The position numbers were made by a program, and so were the translations under genes. Positions 1 through 8,397 of a stretch of DNA of 64,000 nucleotides are shown here, piece by piece (position 1 is the first letter of the stretch; each line of letters begins with the position of its first letter). The notes beneath the pieces are model-generated. The model was not told the DNA's origin and did no database searches. It saw nothing but the letters and a program-made list of their open reading frames with translations. This stretch comes from Winogradskyella endarachnes (lineage in GTDB: Bacteria; Bacteroidota; Bacteroidia; Flavobacteriales; Flavobacteriaceae). The DNA is taken from the NCBI RefSeq assembly GCF_009741275.1, contig NZ_WOWS01000001.1, positions 372,001-436,000 of the forward strand, given 5' to 3'.

Positions 1-299
1 TTTGGCACTGCAATAGACACTTTACATTTAGAAAAACCTAAACGCTCTACTATAGTTAAATCCTTACCTTTTTCTATTAAAACATTTTCTCCAATAATAG
101 CTGCATCTACCACGCCGTCTCTTAAATATTGAGGAATATCGCCATTTCTTAAGTAAAACACTTCTAACGGAAAATTACGTGCCGACGCTTTAAGTTGGTC
201 TTTACCGTTGTCTACAGAAATTCCGATTTCTTTTAAAATTCTCATGGAGTCTTCATTAAGACGTCCTGATTTTTGAACTGCAATTTTTAGTTTATTCAT
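1..299 (-). CDS. hisG: ATP phosphoribosyltransferase, N-terminal part (runs off left edge)
   Basis: ATP phosphoribosyltransferase joins ATP to PRPP, the committed first step of histidine synthesis in the cytosol. Reading the minus strand from the ATG at 299 gives 99 residues beginning MNKLKIAVQKSGRL and continuing through LRNGDIPQYLRDGVVDAAIIG-like text (NGDIPQYLRDG visible), which is the typical HisG N-terminal domain. The gene is cut by the window edge, so I cannot tell whether the long form with a C-terminal regulatory domain is present. The histidine attenuator just upstream independently supports the call. Confidence 0.93.
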   Translation of the reverse strand, partial: MNKLKIAVQKSGRLNEDSMRILKEIGISVDNGKDQLKASARNFPLEVFYLRNGDIPQYLRDGVVDAAIIGENVLIEKGKDLTIVERLGFSKCKVSIAVP

Positions 300-362
300 A
301 ATATTTCCTGAGAAAGCAGGAATCTTTTGTTTTATGTCTAAGAATTTCTGAGTTTAATAAAT

Positions 363-414
363 AAAAAACCCGCTTGAAATTCTCAAACGGGTTTTTAAAA
401 TATATCTTGAAATT
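363..414 (-). terminator. Histidine attenuator: terminator hairpin plus alternative pairing partner
   Basis: On the minus strand, between the leader peptide and hisG, a 14-bp stem (positions 396-383 pairing with 379-366, one G-U pair, loop GAAT) is followed by a run of T, which is an intrinsic terminator. The 9-mer cttgaaatt (plus sense) occurs twice, at 373-381 inside the 3' arm and again at 406-414 upstream of the stem. The 5' arm can therefore pair with either copy, which is the terminator/antiterminator choice expected of an attenuator. The pairing was done by eye. Confidence 0.85.
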
Positions 415-427
415 ATTCAATACAAAT

Positions 428-481
428 TCACCTCGCTTGACTGCCAGTATGAAAATGATGATGTAATTGAATAAATGTCAT
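428..481 (-). CDS. His operon leader peptide (17 aa)
   Basis: The minus-strand ORF ATG(481)-TGA(428) reads MTFIQLHHHFHTGSQAR. Four of five consecutive residues are histidine (HHHFH). It lies directly upstream of a terminator hairpin and then hisG. This is the layout of transcription attenuation: ribosomes stall on His codons when charged tRNA-His is scarce and let the antiterminator form. The peptide itself is presumably not functional. It is too short for ordinary gene callers. Confidence 0.9.
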   Translation of the reverse strand: MTFIQLHHHFHTGSQAR

Positions 482-586
482 GTTTCTGTTTCTTAATACA
501 AAGATTGTGAAATAATATTTTGAAATCCTAATTAATAAATAAAAAATTTACATTTTTAAGAAATAATTAATATTTCAACTTATTCT

Positions 587-1399
587 TTATTGATTTCCTA
601 AAATAATTGGCATTCCACTTTCTCCAGAGCCAATAATTATAGTTTTACTATTTGGAGATTCTGATAATTTAACCGTAGCTTCAATACCTTTATCTTGAAG
701 AATTTTATCTGTAAGCGACGCACTTAATATTTTATTAGCATCTGCTTTTCCTTGCGCTTCAATGATTACTTTTTCTGCCTCTTTCTTTGCCGTGACTAGC
801 CTAAACTCATACTCTAAAGACTCTTGCTCTTGCTTTAGTTTTCGCTCAATCGCATCTTTTATTGTTGTAGGTAACTTTACATTTTCTACTAAAACACGTT
901 TAACGTTTACAAATTGTCCATCGAGTTCATTTCTAACTTCTTCTAAGATTTCTAGCTCAATAATATCTCTTTTACTAGAATATAATTGCTCTGGTGTGTA
1001 ACGACCAACCACACTTTTGGCAGCTGCATTAATGGCAGGATTTAGTAATTCTTCTATATAATCTTCACCTTTAGTTTGAATTAACTTTCCCAGGTTCTTA
1101 TATTCGGGCTCAAACCAAATAGTCCCACTTACGGTAATATCTAATCCGTTTACAGATAGTACATTCATGTTTTCAGAAATAGACTGCTGTCTTACTTTTT
1201 TAACAATCATATCATTCCAAGGTGCTACAATATGAAAGCCCTCTCCATAAGTTCTTTCTGTATTTATACCATCTCCTAAAGGCTCAAATAAAACACCACC
1301 TTCTCCAGGTCCAATAGTTACTGCTGATTTTGCCACTAAAATGACGAGAATTATAATTCCGATTAAAATCGGCAATCCAACTTTAGGTAATTTTTCCAT
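587..1399 (-). CDS. Prohibitin-family SPFH/Band 7 membrane protein
   Basis: 270-residue SPFH (stomatin/prohibitin/HflC) protein. A single hydrophobic anchor lies at about residues 6-24, followed by the Band 7 domain (roughly 25-200) and a charged helical stretch rich in E, K and A (about 190-240) typical of the oligomerising coiled coil. Family members form large ring assemblies at the inner membrane and often modulate membrane proteases, but no protease gene lies nearby. It is 17 bp downstream of the VWA-protein gene and probably co-transcribed with it. Specific role unknown. Confidence 0.85.
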   Translation of the reverse strand: MEKLPKVGLPILIGIIILVILVAKSAVTIGPGEGGVLFEPLGDGINTERTYGEGFHIVAPWNDMIVKKVRQQSISENMNVLSVNGLDITVSGTIWFEPEYKNLGKLIQTKGEDYIEELLNPAINAAAKSVVGRYTPEQLYSSKRDIIELEILEEVRNELDGQFVNVKRVLVENVKLPTTIKDAIERKLKQEQESLEYEFRLVTAKKEAEKVIIEAQGKADANKILSASLTDKILQDKGIEATVKLSESPNSKTIIIGSGESGMPIILGNQ

Positions 1400-1416
1400 G
1401 TTTATTATATATTAGC

Positions 1417-3450
1417 TTAAATTAGTCCGTTGTATTTTCTAATAAACCACTCCGCAAAAAGGCTTAAAACGATAATGCCAAGTAGATATTTCCAATCTAT
1501 CAAAGGTACGATATTTTTAGTGCTTTTTTGTATAGTTGCATAGCGTTTATCTTTGAGAAGATGTTCTATTAATAATTGCGATTGATTTGTAAAGTACGCC
1601 TCTCCATCACTATTATAAGCCAAAGCTTTTAACTTTGTAATGTCTGCGTTTAAAAACTGCTGCTCCACATTATATTCTAAAATTTGAAAACTTCCAGATG
1701 TTGCTACAGATTCTGAATTATGTTTTATCGTAAAATCATACAAACCAGAATTAATACCACTTAAATCTACGGTGTAATTACCATTATTAAGTAATAGAGG
1801 CACCTCTCTTATACTCTCGTCATTTTTATTTTTTAAAATGATGCTAAGCGAAGCGGAATTATCAAACTCAAAATTCTTATTAAAATATTGCGCTGAAATT
1901 ATGACGTCATCAATGCCATTATAAAACGATTTGTAATCAATATTGATACGTTTTCTTTTTTTATTAGAGCTTAAATATTGAACAAGTTTATTAATGAATT
2001 CATCAAAATTATTAAAGCTATTGGTGTTTAAAAATGATTGTGCTCGCCATTTCCAAATATCTTCTCCATTTAGAATGGCATGTTTTGTTCCGTCGGCTTC
2101 AAATGTGGCAAGCAATGCATCTTCAGTAGTAATTCCGTTTACTGATTTGTATAATAAGGTTTCAAATGGTACTGAGATTTGAAGTGTTCCAAACTCAGAT
2201 TTTAAAGGTGGAAAACTATTAAAATCTAGATTTTCTACAATAAAAGTTCCGTAATTTCTATTTAAACTTGGTTGGTAATTTTCGGTTTGATTTGTTATTT
2301 TTTGTTTGAAATAATCTTGACTTTCATTTAAGATATTCCAATTAGTCGTTTCGCCAGAAATTATAAACGTATTGATTTTCTGAGTTTGAATTTCTTTTAA
2401 AACTAAATTAAATGTATTGTTTGGTTGATACAATATAGCTAATTGAAAATCATTAACTTGCGTTAAATAATCTTTTGGCTTAATTAATTCTACACTTCGT
2501 TGTTCATTACTTTCAATAGCTTTCTTAAGTGCACCTAAATCTGGATGCATTCTATCATAAACCAAGGCAATATTAGTTTTTTGGTCTATAACCTCAACTC
2601 CAAAATTCTTAGAATTATTAATTTTATTTTTTTCACTTTCTAAAGGCACCAATTCAACTCGATACGTTTTTACACCAACACTATTTGCCAATAAGGCTGT
2701 AGATATAATTTCGGAAGTTTTTGATGCATTTAACTGCAGTTGTTTTCTATATACAACAGAATTCCCGGACCAAATTTTCAGTTCTGTTGTTATGCTTTCG
2801 GTACCACTATAATTAGCGATAACCTCTACAGGAAATTTATTTTTTAAGTACACATAGCGATTAACGTTTAGCTGCTTTATACTTAAATCTGAATACACCG
2901 TAGAATCACCCAAAATTACAGGGTAAACAGGTTGTTTAATACTTTTAGACACATAACTGTAATCTGAACCGTAGGTTTGATTTCCGTCGCTCACTACTAC
3001 AATTGGTGCTATTTGGTTAGCATATACTTCACCAAATTGCTTTAGAGCCAATGCTAAATTAGACTGACGTTCATTAAAATTTAAACTATCTAAAGACGAT
3101 AAGGATTTGCCAAAACTGTAAGTTTCAATATTAAAACGGTCGTTTAAATCTGAATTATCTAATAATGCATTTACCATTTGCTTTGCATTATCAGCTTGTT
3201 TTAAATAAGAAACTGATTCTGAATTATCAACTGCAAGCACTAATGTTGGCTTTTCGTCAAAGTAAATATAGGATTCAAACTTTGGGTTAATGATTAATAA
3301 TAAAATCCCAAATATTGAAATTACTCGTAATGCTGTGAGTAGGTATTTTAAATTCGACTTTAATTTCGATTTATACAAATACTGAAACAGCGCTAATAAT
3401 AGCGCTGTAAATGCAGCAATTGTTATATATACTATTGTGATATTTTGCAT
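1417..3450 (-). CDS. VWA-domain membrane protein
   Basis: 677 residues. Two N-terminal membrane segments (about 5-24 and 38-57) are followed by a von Willebrand A-like domain with an intact-looking MIDAS motif DNSES near residue 75 and VVVSDGNQT about 80 residues later. A long extracytoplasmic region follows, then a C-terminal membrane segment (about 653-670). The architecture resembles Bacteroidota membrane proteins of the BatA/BatB or glutamine-amidotransferase-like VWA type, without a clear assignment. It lies first in a two-gene unit with the SPFH protein, which suggests a shared envelope function; that is inference. Confidence 0.75.
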   Translation of the reverse strand: MQNITIVYITIAAFTALLLALFQYLYKSKLKSNLKYLLTALRVISIFGILLLIINPKFESYIYFDEKPTLVLAVDNSESVSYLKQADNAKQMVNALLDNSDLNDRFNIETYSFGKSLSSLDSLNFNERQSNLALALKQFGEVYANQIAPIVVVSDGNQTYGSDYSYVSKSIKQPVYPVILGDSTVYSDLSIKQLNVNRYVYLKNKFPVEVIANYSGTESITTELKIWSGNSVVYRKQLQLNASKTSEIISTALLANSVGVKTYRVELVPLESEKNKINNSKNFGVEVIDQKTNIALVYDRMHPDLGALKKAIESNEQRSVELIKPKDYLTQVNDFQLAILYQPNNTFNLVLKEIQTQKINTFIISGETTNWNILNESQDYFKQKITNQTENYQPSLNRNYGTFIVENLDFNSFPPLKSEFGTLQISVPFETLLYKSVNGITTEDALLATFEADGTKHAILNGEDIWKWRAQSFLNTNSFNNFDEFINKLVQYLSSNKKRKRINIDYKSFYNGIDDVIISAQYFNKNFEFDNSASLSIILKNKNDESIREVPLLLNNGNYTVDLSGINSGLYDFTIKHNSESVATSGSFQILEYNVEQQFLNADITKLKALAYNSDGEAYFTNQSQLLIEHLLKDKRYATIQKSTKNIVPLIDWKYLLGIIVLSLFAEWFIRKYNGLI

Positions 3451-3578
3451 TAAATTAATTGTGTATACAATAATTATTCAGTTGACTTTTGCATTATCCT
3501 TATTCTATCGCATAAGTTTCAAAATTACGAATAATTAAAAGAATTAATTATAATGGTATTATAAATTCTTTCTAAATC

Positions 3579-3614
3579 AAAAAGGAGAATAATTATAAAA
3601 ACTACCCTCCTTTT
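3579..3614 (-). terminator. Probable intrinsic terminator after the DUF6515-like gene
   Basis: On the minus strand AAAAGGAG pairs with CTCCTTTT across a 19-nt loop and is followed by T residues. It sits about 40 bp past the stop of the gene ending at 3652. The loop is long, so confidence is moderate. Confidence 0.45.
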
Positions 3615-3651
3615 CTATCAATCAACCAATCAATCTAATCAAATAATGTGT

Positions 3652-4251
3652 CTATTCCATGTCTATAATACCAACAACTTCGTAGGCTCTGGTGCCATCT
3701 ACTTGTATTTTTTCGTATAAAATGTTTCCGTATTCATAATAAGTTAGGTTATCTATAGTAACTTTTTCATAATCATCTGGTAATTCATACACAATTGTAC
3801 CGATTTCTGGTTCTACCACTTCATATTCATCACCAACTTCAATAAAAAATGTACCATCCACATTAAAATATATGTGAGAATTAAATCTAACTCTTCTGTA
3901 ATGTTCTGGGAGTACATTAATTCTAAATCCTACTTTTGGAGCAATAACGATAAAACGTCCTCTTGAATGCGAATAAAACTTATTATTTGCATAATAATAG
4001 GTTTGCCCTTTGTGTTTTACTGTCTTTCTGTTTGGGATAGACCTTACAGAAACAACCTTTCTTGTAGGTTTTTTATAAGTAACTCTTGCACTTGGTATTC
4101 TTTTATTAGACAAAGTTGTTGTTTTTTTAGTAGCAACTGTTTTTTCTGTTTTCTTTGTCGCTGAACTTCTTTTATTTTGAGCTGTAATTTCTGTTGAAAC
4201 CGCCATAAATAGTATAGCTGGTAAAACAAATATTTTAATTAAGGTTTTCAT
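3652..4251 (-). CDS. Secreted DUF6515-like protein
   Basis: 199 residues with a signal peptide (about 1-24, cleavage near TAQ). A basic Lys/Thr/Ser-rich stretch (about 25-75) is followed by short Tyr/Phe-rich repeats of the form xxYYxxxxFY...IAP..G..I..LP..Y..V. This repeat is seen in Bacteroidota proteins annotated DUF6515, and I assign it by pattern only. It is probably periplasmic or surface-associated. Monocistronic by its spacing. Confidence 0.6.
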   Translation of the reverse strand: MKTLIKIFVLPAILFMAVSTEITAQNKRSSATKKTEKTVATKKTTTLSNKRIPSARVTYKKPTRKVVSVRSIPNRKTVKHKGQTYYYANNKFYSHSRGRFIVIAPKVGFRINVLPEHYRRVRFNSHIYFNVDGTFFIEVGDEYEVVEPEIGTIVYELPDDYEKVTIDNLTYYEYGNILYEKIQVDGTRAYEVVGIIDME

Positions 4252-4427
4252 AATGCTTATATTATTAATTACACTTTACTTACTGTTATTTAAGACTTCT
4301 ATTAACAATTATAGTTTAAAGATATGGGCATTATTTTTTGAAAAAAAGGCAAATAGATGTTCTATTAAATTTCATCTACGAAATAGAAATATTTATAGAT
4401 ATAATAATTTCATATTAAGATATAAAC

Positions 4428-4460
4428 AAAAAAGCACACCGTTTTTAGTATGCTTTTTTT
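4428..4460 (-). terminator. Intrinsic terminator after the EF-hand lipoprotein gene
   Basis: Stem AAAAAAGCACAC with GTATGCTTTTTT (one C-A mismatch) around an 8-nt loop, with long A and T runs on both sides. It lies 20 bp downstream of the minus-strand gene ending at 4480. It could also act on plus-strand transcripts. Confidence 0.65.
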
Positions 4461-4479
4461 AAGATTTAAACAATGAATT

Positions 4480-4779
4480 TTATTTTAATAAACCTAACAG
4501 CCCAGTTAACTCAGTTAGATTTAAGCTAGAACTATTATCAGTATCTAACACATTAAAATTTTCTGAAACAGAGCCTATAGCCTCTGATGTACTAATAGCT
4601 TCATCGTTATTAGCGTCTAACAAACCAAATAATGTAGTAATCTGTTGAACTGTTGAATTAGAACTTAAAGAACTTAACAACGTTGCAGCATCAGATAAAT
4701 TTGATGTGTTTACATTTTTTACACTATCACAACTAGAAACACTTATTATGATGGCTAAAGAAAGTACAATTTTTCTCAT
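4480..4779 (-). CDS. Small lipoprotein with an EF-hand pair
   Basis: 99 residues. The signal peptide ends in a lipobox-like VSSC at Cys17. Two EF-hand-type loops follow: DANNDEAISTSE (about 54-65) and DTDNSSSLNLTE (about 79-90), both with acidic ligands at positions 1, 3, 5 and 12. It is therefore probably a calcium-binding envelope lipoprotein. No partner is evident from the flanking genes. Function unknown. Confidence 0.75.
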   Translation of the reverse strand: MRKIVLSLAIIISVSSCDSVKNVNTSNLSDAATLLSSLSSNSTVQQITTLFGLLDANNDEAISTSEAIGSVSENFNVLDTDNSSSLNLTELTGLLGLLK

Positions 4780-4899
4780 AATATTTTCATTTTAGAAATT
4801 AAAAAAGTAAAAATAGCTTTGTATAACCGTTATAAGAAAGACAATATACTAACACAGAAAATCTATCTTTTAATACAATAAAACTATAGACGAAATATT

Positions 4900-5628
4900 T
4901 TAAAGAGAATTACTATTTATAAACTCTAGAAATTTTGACTTGTATTGCTCAGATACAGTAATGCGTTGGTCATTAATTATAATTTGACTACGCTCAATAA
5001 CATCAATATTATTTAGAGATATAATAAAAGAACGGTGCACTCGCATAAACTGCGTATTTGGTAGTTCTTGTTCTAAAGATTTTAAACTCATAAGGGTTAA
5101 AATAGGTTTAGGATTATCTTTTAACCAAATTTTGATATAATCTTTTAAGCCTTCAAAATATAAGACATCAGCAAGTTTAATACGAAGTTGTTTATATTCG
5201 GATTTTACAAAAAGAAATTCTTTTTCTTCAGAGAGTAAACTTTCTCGTTTTCCTTTTACCAACTCAAACCAAGTATTAGCTTTATTCGCTGCGGCTAAAA
5301 ACTCTGCATAATCAAAGGGCTTTAATAAATAATCTATGGCATCTACTTTAAAGCCCTCTAAAGCATAATGGTCAAATGCTGTTGTAAAAATAACGCGCGA
5401 ATCTTTGGGTAACATTTTAGAAAACTCTATTCCTGTTAAATCAGGCATTTGTATGTCTAAAAAAAGTAAGTCTACAGGATGTTCTTTAATAAATTGCATT
5501 GCTTCAATAGCACTACTACATTTAGCTTTGAGTTCTAAAAACGGTGTTTTTTCAATATAACTTTCTACCAAATTTAAAGCCATAGGCTCATCATCTACAG
5601 CGATACAAGATATTTTTAAGCTACTCAT
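4900..5628 (-). CDS. LytTR-family response regulator
   Basis: 242 residues. The receiver domain (about 6-120) has the acidic pair DD at 12-13, phospho-acceptor Asp58 (LFLDIQMPDLTG) and the conserved Lys in LLKPFDY. A LytTR DNA-binding domain (about 145-240) contains FMRVHRSFIISLNNI. It is encoded 3 bp after its kinase gene and is the last gene of the nine-gene efflux operon. It most likely binds direct-repeat sites and may control this operon; the target is not visible from sequence. Confidence 0.93.
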   Translation of the reverse strand: MSSLKISCIAVDDEPMALNLVESYIEKTPFLELKAKCSSAIEAMQFIKEHPVDLLFLDIQMPDLTGIEFSKMLPKDSRVIFTTAFDHYALEGFKVDAIDYLLKPFDYAEFLAAANKANTWFELVKGKRESLLSEEKEFLFVKSEYKQLRIKLADVLYFEGLKDYIKIWLKDNPKPILTLMSLKSLEQELPNTQFMRVHRSFIISLNNIDVIERSQIIINDQRITVSEQYKSKFLEFINSNSL

Positions 5629-5631
5629 AAT

Positions 5632-6657
5632 TTATATGATTTCTAATTCTAAATTTACAATAAAAAGGTTGTTTTCTACCTTAGTATTAAATTTATATTT
5701 ATCTGTATATAGCAGATTTAAACGTTTTTCTAAATTTTTTAATCCTATGCCAGAACCACTTTTATCTTCAGTGTTTTTAGGAAAGTTATTGTTTATTGTT
5801 TTAAAGACTACCTTATCATCTGCAAGAGTCATTGTAATATCTATTGTACTATCTTGACTTGCTGATACACCATGCTTAAAAGCATTTTCTATTAATGAAA
5901 TAAACAATAAAGGTGCTATTTTAATTTGATTGCTGTCTTTTGGAAAACTGTAATTCACCACAGTTTTATCAGTAACTCGTAGTTTCATTAACTCAATGTA
6001 TTTAGACATAAATTCTATTTCTTTACTTAATGAAATTTCTTCGGTATTGGTTTCATAAAGCATATATCTCATTAATTTACTCAGGCTGTGGATAGATGTT
6101 TTGGCTCTTTCTGGCGAAATATCTACCAACGCATAGATGTTGTTTAATGAATTAAAAAAGAAATGTGGCTGTAACTGATAATGTAAATGTTGTAGCTCTG
6201 ATTGTAACTTAAAGTTGGCAGCTTCCTTTCGCTCTGCTTCGGTTTTAACCCATCGCTTTGTTGTTTTTACTGCTATTGAAAATAATAATGGTGCCAAATA
6301 AGAAAACATTTGTACGTAAATCATCATTTTTAAAGGTGGCGCATTACCATCTTTATTTCTAAGAATATCTGAAAAAACAGTACTTTCAATTTGTTCTTTT
6401 AAAGTGATACAAATGGCTATAATTAAGACATTGATAAGTATATATAAAACGGTTTCCTTTTTGAATAAATATTTATCAATTAAAACAAAATAATTGGTAT
6501 AAAAAATAATAGCATAGAATAGAATAGGAATCCAAAAATGCGCAATTATTCTATTGATATTTTGCTCTTGTCCATACGATAAAATATACGGAATACTAAA
6601 CAGAACTAACCATACTAGTATATGAGAAAATAGCGTTATTTTTTTGTTTTTATCCAT
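5632..6657 (-). CDS. LytS-type sensor histidine kinase
   Basis: 341 residues with four hydrophobic segments in the first 130 residues and almost no periplasmic sensor domain. Then comes the His_kinase module with phospho-acceptor His165 in QPHFFFNSLNN and a HATPase domain with N-box (ENAFKHG) and G-box (GSGIGLKNLEKRL). It should phosphorylate the LytTR regulator encoded immediately downstream. The small extracytoplasmic surface suggests it senses a membrane-borne or partner-protein signal, possibly from the DoxX or DUF1566 proteins of the same operon (inference). Confidence 0.93.
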   Translation of the reverse strand: MDKNKKITLFSHILVWLVLFSIPYILSYGQEQNINRIIAHFWIPILFYAIIFYTNYFVLIDKYLFKKETVLYILINVLIIAICITLKEQIESTVFSDILRNKDGNAPPLKMMIYVQMFSYLAPLLFSIAVKTTKRWVKTEAERKEAANFKLQSELQHLHYQLQPHFFFNSLNNIYALVDISPERAKTSIHSLSKLMRYMLYETNTEEISLSKEIEFMSKYIELMKLRVTDKTVVNYSFPKDSNQIKIAPLLFISLIENAFKHGVSASQDSTIDITMTLADDKVVFKTINNNFPKNTEDKSGSGIGLKNLEKRLNLLYTDKYKFNTKVENNLFIVNLELEII

Positions 6658-6672
6658 AAATAAAAATGAGTT

Positions 6673-7071
6673 TTAATCCCAAATATTTTTCGAAGATATG
6701 GCATATTTTCCAGCTCCTGTAAAAAACAATGCTACAGAACCAAATGTATAGAAATAAATTAATTCGTTTTGAAATGCTCCTTTATCTGAAATTGCAAAAA
6801 TATCATTGGCATGTGCAAGAAATATAATAAAAAGCATGCCTAGAAAAAATACTAAAGACGCCAGTCTTGTTCTATAGCCAACTATTATAATTAATGGCGC
6901 AACTATCTCTGTAATATAAGCACCATAAGCCATAAACTCAGGCAAACCATTGGCACTTAACATTCCTTTTATACCATCTAAATGGCCTAATTTTGCAATA
7001 CCGTGAAATAGCATTAAACCTGCTACTGTTATTCTAAGGATTAGTAATCCTAAATCTGTGTTTTTTTTCAT
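6673..7071 (-). CDS. DoxX-family membrane protein
   Basis: 132 residues with four predicted membrane helices and the DoxX signatures LRITVAGLMLFHGIAKL near the N-terminus and ITEIVAPLIIIVGYRTR in the middle. DoxX proteins are inner-membrane proteins often linked with redox or membrane stress. It is in the middle of the efflux/two-component operon (gaps of 15 and 23 bp). Biochemical role unknown. Confidence 0.88.
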   Translation of the reverse strand: MKKNTDLGLLILRITVAGLMLFHGIAKLGHLDGIKGMLSANGLPEFMAYGAYITEIVAPLIIIVGYRTRLASLVFFLGMLFIIFLAHANDIFAISDKGAFQNELIYFYTFGSVALFFTGAGKYAISSKNIWD

Positions 7072-7094
7072 TTTTAAATTATTAAGAGGTTGAT

Positions 7095-8387
7095 TTAATC
7101 TACATTTCTAACTAAACGTACATAATTGTAGTAACGTTCTCCGCCTTCACCTGCTGGTCCGTTTTCGTGTTTTGTGTCAAATCTTACAGCTCCTGCACCA
7201 TGAGAATCTAACCCGTTTTGACTAACAGCTCTACCAAATGCTACATACCAAGCATAGTAATAAGGTTTTCCTTTCTGAAATCTGGCGGAAGTACTTGTCC
7301 AAAAATATGGATAATCTTTATCGCCATTTTCATTAGTGATATCAGAAATATTGAATAACGGATGTATTGCAGCTCTATCTTTAGAAGCATCTTTGGCTTC
7401 GGGTGCAAAATTATAATCTACGATACCTTGTAATTCCTTTACATTTGGTAAACGCCAATCGGAATAGCCAGCTAGTTCTGAATTTTCGGCATAATAAAGC
7501 GCATTTTTCCAATCTAAACCTTGTTCACTATCATTCTTAGCCCACATCAATCCTGTTGCATTATCAGTAATAGTGCCATTTCCATTGTCTTTAAAATCAT
7601 TTTCACCATAGGTATTTCCTCTAACCGCTCTAACATGTTTTAACATTGGGTTACCCATTGGTCTTTCGCCATTGCCAGGTGGTGGCGGTCTATTCTCATT
7701 TCTATTCTCACCTTCTTGTCCGCGTGGTTGTTGGTTATTTGGCGGTGGGCCTTTTCTATCTTTCCTATCTTTAGGTGCTTCTCCAGGATATGCTTTTATA
7801 TGTCCTGTGGCGTGATTAACACCAAAAACAGCAGTGTATTGTCCTTCTTCTGTGTGGCCAAGGTACTTATTGGCTGTCCAATATTGTTCACTTTTATCTA
7901 CATGCTCATTATTAACTAATGAAAAATAAGTAGTATCTAAATAGGGCCAACCTTCACTAAAATCGCTTATAGAAAATAATTCTTTAGCCGTTGGTAGTCT
8001 CCAATCATCATAACCACCCAATTCTAAATTTTCTACATAATCCTTGGCGCCTTGCCAATCGAAACCCTCAGTGGTTGGAATTTCTTCCCACATTAATCCT
8101 GTGTTGTTATCGGTTATTGTGCCATCATTATTTTTTTTGAAGCTCATTTTTTTACCTTTTAAATAATGAGCATCCTGACCGTAAAGCGAATCACCAGGTT
8201 TTAACTCTGAAACTACATTGCCATTTTCGTCATAAACATGAATTTGTCCTGTTGCTACTTGGGTATAGTTTGCTTTAGTATTTGTAACACTTGTTTGAGT
8301 GTTTTTTTCTTTACAAGACTGTGCAAATATTAGCGCAATTACCATGAAAGTACTACCTAATATTCTGTTGTGTTTTATTGTTTTCAT
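7095..8387 (-). CDS. DUF1566 (Lcl-type) lipoprotein, two domains
   Basis: 430 residues with a lipoprotein signal ending in AQSC (Cys25). There are two DUF1566/Lcl C-terminal domains (about 75-200 and 260-428), each beginning DGTITDNxTGLMW and carrying GGYDDWRLPTAKEL or GYSDWRLPNVKEL. Between them lies a Pro/Gly/Asn/Arg-rich linker (about 205-250). Lcl-type domains are thought to bind ligands such as glycans on the cell surface. It is a paralogue of the gene just upstream, 10 bp away, and is in the same operon as the efflux genes. Confidence 0.88.
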   Translation of the reverse strand: MKTIKHNRILGSTFMVIALIFAQSCKEKNTQTSVTNTKANYTQVATGQIHVYDENGNVVSELKPGDSLYGQDAHYLKGKKMSFKKNNDGTITDNNTGLMWEEIPTTEGFDWQGAKDYVENLELGGYDDWRLPTAKELFSISDFSEGWPYLDTTYFSLVNNEHVDKSEQYWTANKYLGHTEEGQYTAVFGVNHATGHIKAYPGEAPKDRKDRKGPPPNNQQPRGQEGENRNENRPPPPGNGERPMGNPMLKHVRAVRGNTYGENDFKDNGNGTITDNATGLMWAKNDSEQGLDWKNALYYAENSELAGYSDWRLPNVKELQGIVDYNFAPEAKDASKDRAAIHPLFNISDITNENGDKDYPYFWTSTSARFQKGKPYYYAWYVAFGRAVSQNGLDSHGAGAVRFDTKHENGPAGEGGERYYNYVRLVRNVD

Positions 8388-8397
8388 GAGAAACTAT

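Noticed and set aside
4253-4462. Plus-strand 69-codon open frame
   Set aside because: Low-complexity Lys/Asn/Ile/Phe translation, antisense location and overlap with a terminator hairpin argue against a gene.
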